NCBI RefSeq assembly: GCF_003417535.1
Contig: NZ_QVLS01000004.1
Span: forward strand, 1 to 64,000
From: Hydrogenophaga borbori
Lineage (GTDB): Bacteria; Pseudomonadota; Gammaproteobacteria; Burkholderiales; Burkholderiaceae_C
Reading direction: 5' to 3'
DNA length: 64,000 bases
Under the pieces are notes generated by a model. The model had not been told where the DNA came from. It saw only the letters and a list, made by a program, of their open reading frames with translations, and did no database searches. Numbering within the stretch: position 1 is the first letter of the stretch; each line of letters starts with the position of its first letter. A program made the translations under genes and the position numbers. Positions 16,301 to 24,390 of this stretch are shown one piece after another.

Positions 16301-18547
16301 GTGAACACCCTCACCCCGCCCCACTCGCGCAAGCCCGCCGCCACCCGCTGGGCGGTGGTCGCCGGCCTGATCTTCATGACCGGCCTGGGCATGGTGTTGC
16401 TGTTCCTGCTCACTCTGGGCACGCGCAACAGCGTCTTCTACGAGCGCAACTTCGAGCTGCTGGTCGGCATCAACGTGGCCGCCGCCGTGGGCCTGGGGCT
16501 GGTCATCCTGTGGCTGGGCGCGCGGCTGTTCATGCGCCTCAAGCGCGGCAAGTTCGGCAGCCAGCTGCTGGTCAAGCTCGCCGCCATCATCGGCCTGGTG
16601 GGCATCCTGCCCGGGCTGCTCATCTACACCGTGTCCTACCAGTTCGTCTCGCGCTCCATCGAAAGCTGGTTCGACGTGCGCGTGGAGTCCGCGCTGGGCG
16701 CGGGCCTGAACCTGGGCCGCACCACGCTCGACACCCTGGTGGCCGACCTGTCGAACAAGACCCGCCTGGCCGCCGACGGCCTGGCTCGCCAGAGCAACAG
16801 TGGCGCCGTGCTCGCGCTCGACCGCGTGCGCGAGCAGCTCGACGCCAGCGACGTGGTGCTGTTCGGCGCCACCGGCCAGCTCCTGGGCAGCTCGGGCAGT
16901 TCGCGCTTCGATCTCGCGCCCGAGCGGCCCAGCCCCGCCACCCTGCGCAACGCGCGCGCCAACCGCGTGCTCGCGCAGATCGAGGGCCTGGAGGAGGGCG
17001 AGGGCGGCGACCTGCACGCCGCGCTGGCTGCGGGCCAGGCGCGCATCAAGGTGCTGGCGTTGGTGAACCCGCCCAGCTTCGCCGTCAACGCCGAGCCGCG
17101 CTACCTGCAGGTCTCGGCGGCCCTGCCCTCGGCGCTGATCGTGGACGCGCTGGCCGTGCAGGTGGCCAACCGCGAGTACCAGGAGCGCGCGCTGGCGCGC
17201 GACGGCCTGCGCCGCATGTACATCGGTACGCTCACGCTGGCGCTGTTCCTGGCCGTGTTCGGCGCGGTGCTGCTGGCGGTGCTGCTGGGCAACCAGCTGA
17301 TCCGCCCGCTCATCGTGCTGGCCGAGGGCATGCGCGAGGTGGCGGCCGGCAACCTCGCGCCCAAGGCCGCGCTGCCCTCGCGCGACGAACTCGCGGGCCT
17401 CACGCGCACCTTCGCCCTCATGACGCAGGACCTGTCCGACGCGCGCGAGGCCGTGCAGCACAGCATGGAGCAGGTGGACGCCGCGCGCGAGAACCTGCAG
17501 ACCATCCTGGACAACCTCACCGCCGGCGTGCTGGTGTTCGACGAGCGGGGCCACCTGCTCAGCGCCAACCCCGGCGCGGCGCGCATCCTGCACGCCGCGC
17601 TGAACGCGCACATCGGCCAGCCGCTGGACCAGGTGCCCGGCCTGGAGCAGATCGCTGGCGGCGTGCTGCAGCAGTTCGAGCGCTTCCTGGCCGAGGACTC
17701 GCCGCACGAGGGCGGCTACTGGCAGGAATCCTTCGAACTCAGCGCGGGCGAGGGCTCGCCCTTCGAGCAGGGCATCACCCTCATCGCGCGCGGTGCCCTG
17801 CTGCCCGACAACCAGCGCCTGCTGGTGTTCGACGACGTGTCCGAGGTCGTTTCGGCCCAGCGCGCCAAGGCCTGGGGCGAGGTGGCGCGCCGCCTGGCGC
17901 ACGAGATCAAAAACCCGCTCACGCCCATCCAGCTCTCGGCCGAGCGCCTGGCCATGAAGCTGGACGGCAAGCTGCAGCCACCCGAACAGGCCCTGCTCGA
18001 CAAGTCGGTGCGCACTATTGGCGATCAGGTCGAGGCCATGAAGCGTCTGGTCAACGAATTCCGCGACTACGCGCGCCTGCCCGCGGCCCAGCTCGCGCCG
18101 CTGGACCTCAACGCCGCCGTGCGCGACATCCTCAGCCTCTACGACAACGCCGCCGTGCCCGTGCGCTGCGAGCTCGCCGAAGACCTGCCCAAGGTGCGCG
18201 CCGACGCCCAGCAGGTGCGCCAGATCGTCCACAACCTGGTGCAGAACGCCCAGGACGCCATGGGCGGCATGGCCGGCGCCGAGGTGGTACTGCGCACCCG
18301 CCGCTCCGACAGCGGCCAGTGGGTGCGCCTGGTGGTGTCCGACAGCGGGCCCGGTTTTGGCGAGAACATCCTCAAACGGGCCTTCGAGCCCTACGTCACC
18401 ACCAAGGCCAAGGGCACCGGCCTGGGCCTGGCCGTGGTCAAGAAGATCATGGACGAACACGGCGGCCGCGTGGACTTGTCGAACCGCGTGACGGAAGGGC
18501 GCGTCATCGGCGCGCAAGTGTCGTTATCATTCGCAGTTGCAAATTGA
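16301..18547 (+). CDS. ntrY: NtrY-family membrane sensor histidine kinase
   Basis: The 748-residue kinase starts at GTG 16301 (the only reasonable start after the preceding stop). It has several N-terminal membrane helices (about 15-115) and a periplasmic sensor part to about 300. Another helix, a HAMP domain (LIRPLIVLAEGM) and a PAS domain (DNLTAGVLVFDERG) follow. The HisKA box has the phosphorylated His534 in RRLAHEIKNPLTP. The ATPase domain shows N (LVQNAQDAMGG), G1 (DSGPGFGE), F and G2 (GTGLGLAVV) boxes. It forms a two-component pair with the regulator that starts 29 bp downstream. NtrYX systems respond to nitrogen status or redox/envelope conditions in proteobacteria; the signal here is unknown. 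Confidence 0.9.
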   Translation: MNTLTPPHSRKPAATRWAVVAGLIFMTGLGMVLLFLLTLGTRNSVFYERNFELLVGINVAAAVGLGLVILWLGARLFMRLKRGKFGSQLLVKLAAIIGLVGILPGLLIYTVSYQFVSRSIESWFDVRVESALGAGLNLGRTTLDTLVADLSNKTRLAADGLARQSNSGAVLALDRVREQLDASDVVLFGATGQLLGSSGSSRFDLAPERPSPATLRNARANRVLAQIEGLEEGEGGDLHAALAAGQARIKVLALVNPPSFAVNAEPRYLQVSAALPSALIVDALAVQVANREYQERALARDGLRRMYIGTLTLALFLAVFGAVLLAVLLGNQLIRPLIVLAEGMREVAAGNLAPKAALPSRDELAGLTRTFALMTQDLSDAREAVQHSMEQVDAARENLQTILDNLTAGVLVFDERGHLLSANPGAARILHAALNAHIGQPLDQVPGLEQIAGGVLQQFERFLAEDSPHEGGYWQESFELSAGEGSPFEQGITLIARGALLPDNQRLLVFDDVSEVVSAQRAKAWGEVARRLAHEIKNPLTPIQLSAERLAMKLDGKLQPPEQALLDKSVRTIGDQVEAMKRLVNEFRDYARLPAAQLAPLDLNAAVRDILSLYDNAAVPVRCELAEDLPKVRADAQQVRQIVHNLVQNAQDAMGGMAGAEVVLRTRRSDSGQWVRLVVSDSGPGFGENILKRAFEPYVTTKAKGTGLGLAVVKKIMDEHGGRVDLSNRVTEGRVIGAQVSLSFAVAN

Positions 18548-18575
18548 CAACAGGTACCGAGGGACTCCGCACGCA

Positions 18576-19298
18576 ATGGCAACGATTCTGGTCGTAGACG
18601 ACGAACTGGGCATACGGGACCTGCTGTCCGAAATCCTCAACGACGAAGGCCACGCCGTCGAACTGGCGGCCAATGCGGCCGAGGCGCGTTCGCTGCGCCA
18701 GCAGATGCGGCCCGATCTGGTGCTGCTCGACATCTGGATGCCCGACACCGATGGCGTGACCCTGCTCAAGGAGTGGAGCAGCACCGGCCTGCTGACCATG
18801 CCGGTGATCATGATGAGCGGCCACGCCACCATCGACACCGCCGTCGAGGCCACGCGCATCGGCGCCTCGGCCTTCCTTGAAAAGCCGATCACGCTGCAGA
18901 AGCTGCTCAAGGCCGTGGACCAGGGCCTGAACAAGGTGCCCAAGGCCGCGCCTGGCGGCGCCGCGCTGGTGCCGCCGCGCCTGGTGGGCATGGAGGTCAC
19001 GGTCGAAGAGGCCATGACCCACCACCACGTCAACGGGGTGGCCCCGGTGAACGGCAACGGCCTCATGCCCACGCTGCCCATGGGCCCGCAGGCGCAGCAG
19101 ACCTTCAACCTCGACAGCCCCCTGCGCGAGGCGCGCGACGAGTTCGAGAAGGCCTACTTCGAATACCACCTGGCCAAGGAGTCCGGCTCCATGACCCGCG
19201 TGGCCGAGAAGACCGGTCTGGAGCGCACCCACCTCTACCGCAAGCTCAAGCAGCTGGGCGTGGACCTGGCCCGCGCCAAGCGCAACGGCCTGGGCTGA
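18576..19298 (+). CDS. ntrX: NtrX-type response regulator lacking the AAA+ domain
   Basis: The 240-residue protein has an N-terminal receiver (about 1-120) with the acidic pair in VVDDELG, phosphoacceptor Asp52 (LLDIWMPDTDG) and Lys in LEKPIT. It ends in a Fis-type helix-turn-helix (MTRVAEKTGLERTHLYRKL, about 208-226), preceded by EARDEFEKAYFEYHL, which in NtrX closes the AAA+ domain. The roughly 250-residue sigma-54-activating AAA+ module that NtrX normally carries is absent and is replaced by a low-complexity linker (about 120-185). It therefore cannot activate sigma-54 promoters by ATP hydrolysis and probably acts as a repressor or a sigma-70-type regulator. It starts at ATG 18576, 29 bp after ntrY. 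Confidence 0.9.
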   Translation: MATILVVDDELGIRDLLSEILNDEGHAVELAANAAEARSLRQQMRPDLVLLDIWMPDTDGVTLLKEWSSTGLLTMPVIMMSGHATIDTAVEATRIGASAFLEKPITLQKLLKAVDQGLNKVPKAAPGGAALVPPRLVGMEVTVEEAMTHHHVNGVAPVNGNGLMPTLPMGPQAQQTFNLDSPLREARDEFEKAYFEYHLAKESGSMTRVAEKTGLERTHLYRKLKQLGVDLARAKRNGLG

Positions 19299-19318
19299 GG
19301 CGGGGTCCGCCAAGCTGC

Positions 19319-19324
19319 TATACT
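19319..19324 (+). promoter_or_regulatory. -10 element of tRNA-Phe
   Basis: TATACT at 19319-19324 lies 14 bases before the tRNA 5' end, the right distance for a -10 box. The -35 region falls around the ntrX stop and is not well conserved. Confidence 0.5.
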
Positions 19325-19338
19325 CCTGGGCTTCCCAA

Positions 19339-19414
19339 GGCCCGGTAGCTCAGTTGGTAGAGCAGCGGATTGAAAATCCGCGTGTCGGTGGTTCGATTCC
19401 GCCCCAGGCCACCA
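19339..19414 (+). tRNA. tRNA-Phe (anticodon GAA)
   Basis: A 76-nt cloverleaf with encoded CCA (19412-19414). The anticodon stem-loop GCGGA-TTGAAAA-TCCGC gives anticodon GAA. The D and T arms are regular. The acceptor stem pairs 19339-19345 with 19404-19410, but the fifth pair is C19343 against A19406, a C-A mismatch where a C-G pair is expected. Confidence 0.96.
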
Positions 19415-19420
19415 AGATTC

Positions 19421-19449
19421 AACGCCCAACCCTTCCGGTTGGGCGTTTT
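19421..19449 (+). terminator. Intrinsic terminator after tRNA-Phe
   Basis: AACGCCCAACC (19421-19431) pairs perfectly with GGTTGGGCGTT (19437-19447) around a 5-base loop, ending in a short T-run (TTTT). It starts 7 bases after the tRNA CCA. Confidence 0.93.
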
Positions 19450-19482
19450 GCTTTCCAGGTCTCTCCCGCAGCTCGCAGCCAG

Positions 19483-20535
19483 ATGAACCGCTCCGCGTTG
19501 ATCGACAGCCTCAAGGCCCTGGCCTCGCAGCTCATCGTGCTGCACCACCTCTCGCTCTACGCGCCCATGACCGACTGGATCGCGGACGCCTGGCCGCGGC
19601 TGGTGCAGTTTCTGTACGAGGACGGCCGTTACGCGGTGCAGCCCTTTCTGGTCATCGGCGGCTTTCTCACCGCGCAATCGCTCAGCAAGCGGCGCGACCT
19701 CGCCCCGGTGCCGCTGATCTGGCAACGCTACCTGCGCCTGGTGCCCCAGTTCCTGGTCGCGCTGGCGCTGGTGGTGCTGGCCACCGGCTGGCTGGGCCCG
19801 GAGCTGGCGCAGCACGACTGGGTCTCGCCCCTGCCCTCGGTGGGCCAGTTCCTCGCGCACCTGTTCTTCCTGCAAGACGTGCTGGGCGTGCCTTCGCTGT
19901 CGGCCGGCGCCTGGTACGTGGCCATCGACCTGCAGCTGTTCGGCCTGTTCGCCCTGCTGGCCTGCTTCGCGGCGCGCTCGTCCACGCCCTTGGCCGATTC
20001 TTTCGTGCCCCTGGTGGTGGCCGTCGCCACGGTGGCGTCCATCGAGGTGTTCAGCCGCCGGCCGACGCTGGACGTCTGGGCCATCTACTTTCTCTCGGCC
20101 TACGGCCTGGGCGCGTTGGCGGCCTGGGCGCGCGGCGGCGCGCGGGCGGCCCTGTGCTGGTGGCTGGTGGCCGCGCTGCTGGCCCTGGACTGGCTGCAGG
20201 ACCCGCGGGCCCGGCCCATCCTGGCCCTGGCGACCGCGCTGGCCCTGTACGCGGGCTCGCACCTTTCCTGGCGCGCCGTCCTGGGTCCGGTGCGCCGCGC
20301 GGTGGAGCACCTCAGCGACGTGTCCTACAGCGTCTTCGTCTGCCACTTCGCGGTGATCATCGTGGTCAGCGGCCTGTGGGAGCGGCTCGACCGCGGCGGC
20401 CTGGGCCAGGCCTGGCTGTGGACGGCACTGGCCTGGGCCGCGGTGCTGCTGCTCGGCACCGGCGTGCAGCGGCTGTGCGACCGCTGGGTGCCGGCGTTCA
20501 CCCGAACGCTGTCCCTGGCCGGTGGTTCGCGATGA
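19483..20535 (+). CDS. Membrane acyltransferase (OafA/YrhL-like, Acyltransferase_3)
   Basis: The 350-residue protein is almost entirely hydrophobic, with about ten membrane segments. It opens with DSLKALASQLIVLHHLSLYAP, where the His pair matches the catalytic region of acyltransferase-3 proteins. GRYAVQPFLVIGGFLTAQSL follows near residue 45-65, the usual 'FFVLSGFL'-like segment. Such enzymes transfer O-acetyl or other acyl groups to exported sugars, lipids or peptides. The start ATG 19483 lies after the tRNA terminator. A small lipoprotein gene overlaps its stop by ATGA, suggesting a two-gene unit. The substrate cannot be told from sequence. Confidence 0.8.
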   Translation: MNRSALIDSLKALASQLIVLHHLSLYAPMTDWIADAWPRLVQFLYEDGRYAVQPFLVIGGFLTAQSLSKRRDLAPVPLIWQRYLRLVPQFLVALALVVLATGWLGPELAQHDWVSPLPSVGQFLAHLFFLQDVLGVPSLSAGAWYVAIDLQLFGLFALLACFAARSSTPLADSFVPLVVAVATVASIEVFSRRPTLDVWAIYFLSAYGLGALAAWARGGARAALCWWLVAALLALDWLQDPRARPILALATALALYAGSHLSWRAVLGPVRRAVEHLSDVSYSVFVCHFAVIIVVSGLWERLDRGGLGQAWLWTALAWAAVLLLGTGVQRLCDRWVPAFTRTLSLAGGSR

Positions 20536-20744
20536 ATACCGGCTCGATCACCCGCGCCGGTGCCCTGTGCCTTGCGCTGCTGCTCGCCGCCTGCGGCGCG
20601 GATGCGGTGGGCTCGGCCGCCACCGGCGCCGCCGTGAAGCAGCAGGAGCTGGAGAACGCCCAGCGCACCCAGCAGCAGGTGCAGCAGGACCTGCAGAAGG
20701 CGCTCGAGATGCCGGCCGAGCGCGCGAAGCGGCTCGATCAGTGA
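20532..20744 (+). CDS. Small predicted lipoprotein, unknown function
   Basis: The 70-residue product has a lipoprotein signal peptide ending in the lipobox LLAAC (Cys at about 21). A short Ala/Gly-rich stretch and a Gln/Glu-rich helix (KQQELENAQRTQQQVQQD) that may form a coiled coil follow. It overlaps the acyltransferase stop by ATGA and has no other clear family signature. It ends 13 bp from the convergent RidA-like gene. It may anchor or assist the acyltransferase at the membrane, but this rests on position only. Confidence 0.7.
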   Translation: MNTGSITRAGALCLALLLAACGADAVGSAATGAAVKQQELENAQRTQQQVQQDLQKALEMPAERAKRLDQ

Positions 20745-20757
20745 ACGCCCGCCGAGC

Positions 20758-21213
20758 TCAGCGCGGCAGGACCATGGTGGCCTCCACCTCCACCAGCACC
20801 TCGTCGCCCGGCAGGAAGCGCGAGACCTCCACCACCGTGCTCACCGGCGGCTCGTCCGGGTAGAACAGGCCGCGCACGCGGTTGTAGGGCGCGTAGTCGC
20901 GCAGTTCGCGGAAGTACTGCACCAGCTTGACCACGTCGGCCATGCGCCCGCCATGTTCCTCGGCCAGCTGGCGGATGCGGTCGAGCACCAGCCAGCTCTG
21001 CGCCACGATGGGCGCCTCGAAGATGTCGACCGACATCTGCCCGGTGTCGTAGCCCAGCGCGCGCAGCGCCGTGCGGGCGGCCTCGGGCAGGTCCTCGTAG
21101 CGCCGCACGGCCTCGCGCGTCGCGGGGTTGACGGCGACCACGCCGCTCATGAAGACGATGTCGCCCACGCGCCGCGCGGCGGCGTAGCGGGCCATGGGTT
21201 GGCCGGTGCTCAT
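20758..21213 (-). CDS. RidA-fold protein (Rid family, non-canonical active site)
   Basis: The 151-residue protein has the YjgF/RidA fold signatures (VGDIVFMSGVVAVNP near the start, the EVEATMVLP end). True RidA enzymes use an arginine in the PARS motif to hydrolyse reactive enamines; here that position is Val124 (EPPVSTVVEV). This looks like a Rid2-7 subgroup member and may have a different reaction, for example like RutC in pyrimidine breakdown. It is the last gene of the minus-strand block controlled by the RutR-like repressor and lies 15 bp after the FAD oxidase gene. Confidence 0.85.
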   Translation of the reverse strand: MSTGQPMARYAAARRVGDIVFMSGVVAVNPATREAVRRYEDLPEAARTALRALGYDTGQMSVDIFEAPIVAQSWLVLDRIRQLAEEHGGRMADVVKLVQYFRELRDYAPYNRVRGLFYPDEPPVSTVVEVSRFLPGDEVLVEVEATMVLPR

Positions 21214-21228
21214 GGAGAACCTCCTCGC

Positions 21229-22578
21229 TCAGTGGGGCAGCTTCCAGGCGCGCATCTTGCCCGGGTTCAGCAGACCCGCGGGGTCGAAGCGCTGCTTCAT
21301 GTCGATCACGCTTTGCGGCAGGTCGCCGCCCACCTTGCCTTCTTCAATGATGTAGGTGTGCGGGTTGTTCACGCGGATGCCGTTGTCGCGGAAGGTCTGG
21401 ATGATCTGGTTCAGCCGCTCCTCGGTGCTGAAGCGCACCAGCGGCAGCGAGGTGCAGGTGGTGAAGCCGTCCATGCTGCGCAGGAACTCCACGTGCATCA
21501 GCACCTCGTCGCCGAACAGCGATTGGATGGTGCGCACCTGGTCCAGGTGCTTGCCGGGCGTGAAGGTGGTCTGCAGGTAGGTCAGGCCCTTGTCGGCCTT
21601 CAGCGCGTTCAGCGTGGTGTGGTTCCAGCAGTACTCCAGCAGCGTGTGGTGCTGGGCCTGCACCTCGTCGGCGGTGCGGCGGTAGGTGATGCGTCCGCCG
21701 TGCGCGGCCACCAGCTGCAGCGCGGCGGCTTCCGAGAACTCGGCCACCAGCAGCAGCGCGGCGTGGCAGCCCTGCGGCAGGTGCTCGGCCAGCGGCGCCA
21801 TGTAGCCCGGGATCGGGTCGGCCAGCAGGGCGATGTTCTTCTTGACGATGCCCGGCGCGTGCGCGAGCGCGTTGCCGAAGGTCAGCGCGCGGTCCATGTC
21901 GTCGAAGGCGACGATCATCTCCAGCCAGGGATGCGCCGGCGCCAGGGCCATTTCCACTTCCAGCACCAGGCCGTTGGTGCCCCACAGGTGGTGCAGCAGC
22001 AGGGCTTCGGGGCCGCGCAGCTCCACCACCTGGGGCTCGGCCTCGACGCTCATGGCGCGCACGCCGAGGATGTTGCCAGGCGCGCCGATGGGGCCGTAGT
22101 TGATGGAGCCCGCGCCGCCAAAGCCGCCGCTGAACAGGCCGCCGAGCGAGGCCGTGCGGAAGGTGGAGGGGATGCAGCGCAGCTCCCAGCCGCTCGGGCG
22201 CGCGGCGGCATCGAAGTCGCCGATGCGGATGCCGGCCTGCGCGCGGCCCACGCCGGGACGCGCCCACAGAAACTGGTTGTAGCCGCTCATGTCGAGCAGC
22301 ACGCCGCCGTGCAGCGGCACGCACTGGCCGTAGTTGCCGGTGCCGCTGCCGCGCGGCGTGAGCGGCACGCCCAGGCGCGCGCAGGCCGAGGCCAGGCGGC
22401 GCAGCTCGTCTTCGGTGCGCGGGCGCGCGGCGATGTCGCCGCGCTTGCCCAGCAGCTGGCGCTTGAGCACGGGGCTGAACCAGGAGAAGTCCTGCGACAG
22501 CCGGCCGACCTTGATGGGGTCGGTGACCCAGTCAAGATCGGGCAGCTCCTGCTGGAGCGATTGGATGGAAGCGTTCAT
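21229..22578 (-). CDS. FAD-binding oxidoreductase (FAD_binding_4, GlcD/VAO family)
   Basis: The 449-residue protein carries the PCMH-type FAD domain: TPRGSGTGNYGQCVPLHGGV at about 75-94, and FRTASLGGLFSGGFGGAGSINYG at about 140-162. The second half is a substrate-cap domain, ending QRFDPAGLLNPGKM, a typical C-terminal signature of FAD-linked oxidases. Members oxidise 2-hydroxy acids, alcohols or amines. It is one of two flavoproteins in this catabolic island. It lies downstream of the ABC permease across a 109-bp gap filled with a GC-rich repeat. The substrate is unknown; a product of the amidohydrolase step is a reasonable guess. Confidence 0.85.
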   Translation of the reverse strand: MNASIQSLQQELPDLDWVTDPIKVGRLSQDFSWFSPVLKRQLLGKRGDIAARPRTEDELRRLASACARLGVPLTPRGSGTGNYGQCVPLHGGVLLDMSGYNQFLWARPGVGRAQAGIRIGDFDAAARPSGWELRCIPSTFRTASLGGLFSGGFGGAGSINYGPIGAPGNILGVRAMSVEAEPQVVELRGPEALLLHHLWGTNGLVLEVEMALAPAHPWLEMIVAFDDMDRALTFGNALAHAPGIVKKNIALLADPIPGYMAPLAEHLPQGCHAALLLVAEFSEAAALQLVAAHGGRITYRRTADEVQAQHHTLLEYCWNHTTLNALKADKGLTYLQTTFTPGKHLDQVRTIQSLFGDEVLMHVEFLRSMDGFTTCTSLPLVRFSTEERLNQIIQTFRDNGIRVNNPHTYIIEEGKVGGDLPQSVIDMKQRFDPAGLLNPGKMRAWKLPH

Positions 22579-22611
22579 TCAGATTCCTTGCGTCAGCCGT
22601 GCCTCGTCGAG

Positions 22612-22681
22612 GGCACCGCGGAACCGGCTCTGCCGGGCCGCAGGTGCCGCCCCCTTGAGGGGGACGCGCGAAGCGCGGCGG
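22612..22681. repeat. GC-rich intergenic repeat of three nested hairpins
   Basis: Three hairpins stand side by side. GGCACC 22612-22617 pairs with GGTGCC 22643-22648, enclosing GCGG/CCGC and CCGGC-TCT-GCCGG; CCCCC-TTGA-GGGGG is at 22650-22663; and CGCGC-GAA-GCGCG is at 22665-22677. This has the look of the REP-like elements scattered through Comamonadaceae intergenic regions. It occupies most of the gap between the permease and FAD oxidase genes. Confidence 0.75.
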
Positions 22682-22687
22682 GGGTGT

Positions 22688-23500
22688 TCAATCCTGCGCG
22701 ATCTCGCTGGCGTGCCAGGAGCCGAGCGCGAGCTTGGTGAGCCAGGCCATGAGCACGAACAGGAACACGCCGGCCAGCGAGATGAGCAGCAGGGCGGCGA
22801 ACATGCGTGGGATGTCGAGCTGGTAGCCGGCCATCAGGATCTGGTAGGCCAGGCCGGTGTTGGTGCCGCCGGTGCCGGCGACAAACTCGGCCACCACGGC
22901 ACCGATCAACGCCAGGCCCGAGGAGATGCGCAGGCCGCCGAAGAAGTAGGGCAGGGCGCTGGGGATGCGCAGGCGCCAGAGCATCTGCGCGCGCGAGGCG
23001 CGGTTCATCTTGAAGTAGGCCTGCAGGTCGGGGTCGACGCTGCGCAGGCCCAGGGTGGTGTTCGAGATGATGGGGAACAGCGCGACCAGCGTGGCACAGA
23101 CCACCAGCGAGGCCGTGGGCTGCTTGACCCAGATGATGATCAGCGGGGCGATGGCCACGATGGGCGTGACCTGCAGCAGCACCGCGTAGGGGAACAGCGC
23201 GGTCTCGATCAGGCGGCTCTGCACGAACAGGAAGGAGATCAGCACGCCGACCACCACCGCGACGATGAAGGACAGCACCGTGATCTTCATGGTGATCATC
23301 AGCGAGTCGAACAGTGTGCCCCAGTCGCCGATCAGGGTCTGCATCATCAGCAGCGGCGAGGGGATGAGGTAGGGCGGCAGCGCCAGGCCGACGACCAGCG
23401 CCTGCCACAGCGCGATCAGCACCACCGCGACCAGCGAGGGGTAGAGGACGCGCTGCACGCGCGGCTGGGCGAGCAGGGAGGGTTGGGGCACGGTGTTCAT
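22688..23500 (-). CDS. ABC transporter permease (NitT/TauT type)
   Basis: The 270-residue protein has about six membrane segments and the permease EAA-type loop (NRASRAQMLWRLRIPSALP, about 168-186), which contacts the ATPase. It belongs to the SsuC/TauC/NrtB permease group, which imports nitrate, taurine, sulfonates, pyrimidine precursors and similar small molecules. Its start overlaps the ATPase stop by ATGA (23497-23500) and has GGAGG upstream. With the ATPase and the binding protein it completes one importer. Confidence 0.92.
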   Translation of the reverse strand: MNTVPQPSLLAQPRVQRVLYPSLVAVVLIALWQALVVGLALPPYLIPSPLLMMQTLIGDWGTLFDSLMITMKITVLSFIVAVVVGVLISFLFVQSRLIETALFPYAVLLQVTPIVAIAPLIIIWVKQPTASLVVCATLVALFPIISNTTLGLRSVDPDLQAYFKMNRASRAQMLWRLRIPSALPYFFGGLRISSGLALIGAVVAEFVAGTGGTNTGLAYQILMAGYQLDIPRMFAALLLISLAGVFLFVLMAWLTKLALGSWHASEIAQD

Positions 23501-24324
23501 TGCGACACCTCCTCGTTGGTTTCCTGGGTGTCGCGGCTGGCGCGGTGCAGGCTGTCCTGCAGGTTCTTCGCGTGGTGGCTGAAGTCGGTGCTGACCATGA
23601 ACTCGGGGCGGCGGGGATAGGGTTCGTCGATGCGGAATTCCTCCACGATGCGGCCCGGGCGCGCGGCCATCATCACCACGCGGCTGGAGAGGAACACCGA
23701 CTCGTGGATGGAGTGCGTGACGAAGACGACGGTGAGGTTCTTCTTCTGCCAGAGCTCCAGCAGGTCGGCGTCGAGCTTGTGGCGCGTGATCTCGTCGAGC
23801 GCGCCGAACGGCTCGTCCATGAGCAGCAGCGTGGGCTCCACCACCAGGCCGCGCGCGATGGACACGCGCATCTGCATGCCGCCCGAGAGCGAGCGCGGCA
23901 GCACCTTGGCGAACTTGGACAGGCCCACCAGCGCGAGCGCGTCGGCCACGCGGGCGTCGGCCTCGGCGCGCGGCACGCCGGCCAGGTCCAGCGGCAGGCG
24001 CACATTGGTCTGCACGTTGGCCCAGGGCATGAGCGTGGGCGCCTGGAAGACGAAGGACAGGCGGTGGCCCGAGCGTTCGAGCTGGTTCACGCCCTCGCCC
24101 CAGAGCTTGAGGCTGCCGCTGCTGGGCTCCAGCAGGCCCGCGATCATCTTGAGCAGCGTGCTCTTGCCGCAGCCCGAGGGGCCGAGCAGGGTGACGAACT
24201 CACCCTCGCGAACGCTCAGGTCCACCGGCTGCAGGGCCACGGTGCCGTTGGGGTAGGTTTTCTGGACTTGTCGGATGTCGATGGCCACAGGGGGCGCAGC
24301 GGCAGGCGAGGGCGGGCTGGTCAT
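23497..24324 (-). CDS. ABC transporter ATP-binding protein (NitT/TauT type)
   Basis: The 275-residue ATPase has all catalytic motifs: Walker A GPSGCGKST at about 52-60, signature LSGGMQMR at about 145-152, Walker B LLLMDEPFGALDE at about 164-176, and the switch His in FVTHSIHE. It energises the neighbouring permease. It is preceded by the binding-protein gene with a strong hairpin in between, which would lower its expression relative to the binding protein. Confidence 0.95.
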   Translation of the reverse strand: MTSPPSPAAAPPVAIDIRQVQKTYPNGTVALQPVDLSVREGEFVTLLGPSGCGKSTLLKMIAGLLEPSSGSLKLWGEGVNQLERSGHRLSFVFQAPTLMPWANVQTNVRLPLDLAGVPRAEADARVADALALVGLSKFAKVLPRSLSGGMQMRVSIARGLVVEPTLLLMDEPFGALDEITRHKLDADLLELWQKKNLTVVFVTHSIHESVFLSSRVVMMAARPGRIVEEFRIDEPYPRRPEFMVSTDFSHHAKNLQDSLHRASRDTQETNEEVSQ

Positions 24325-24353
24325 TGTTGGGTGCGGGTTCTTGGAAAGAGAAG

Positions 24354-24380
24354 GGCCCGCGCCACGAAGCGGCGCGGGCC
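24354..24380 (-). terminator. Hairpin between binding-protein and ATPase genes
   Basis: GGCCCGCGCC (24354-24363) and GGCGCGGGCC (24371-24380) form a perfect 10-bp stem with a 7-base loop. Read on the minus strand it is followed by the pyrimidine-rich run CCCTTCTCTTTCC. It lies 10 bases after the binding-protein stop. Such structures let the binding protein be made in excess by partial termination or 3' protection. Confidence 0.7.
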
Positions 24381-24390
24381 GGGGAAAGGC

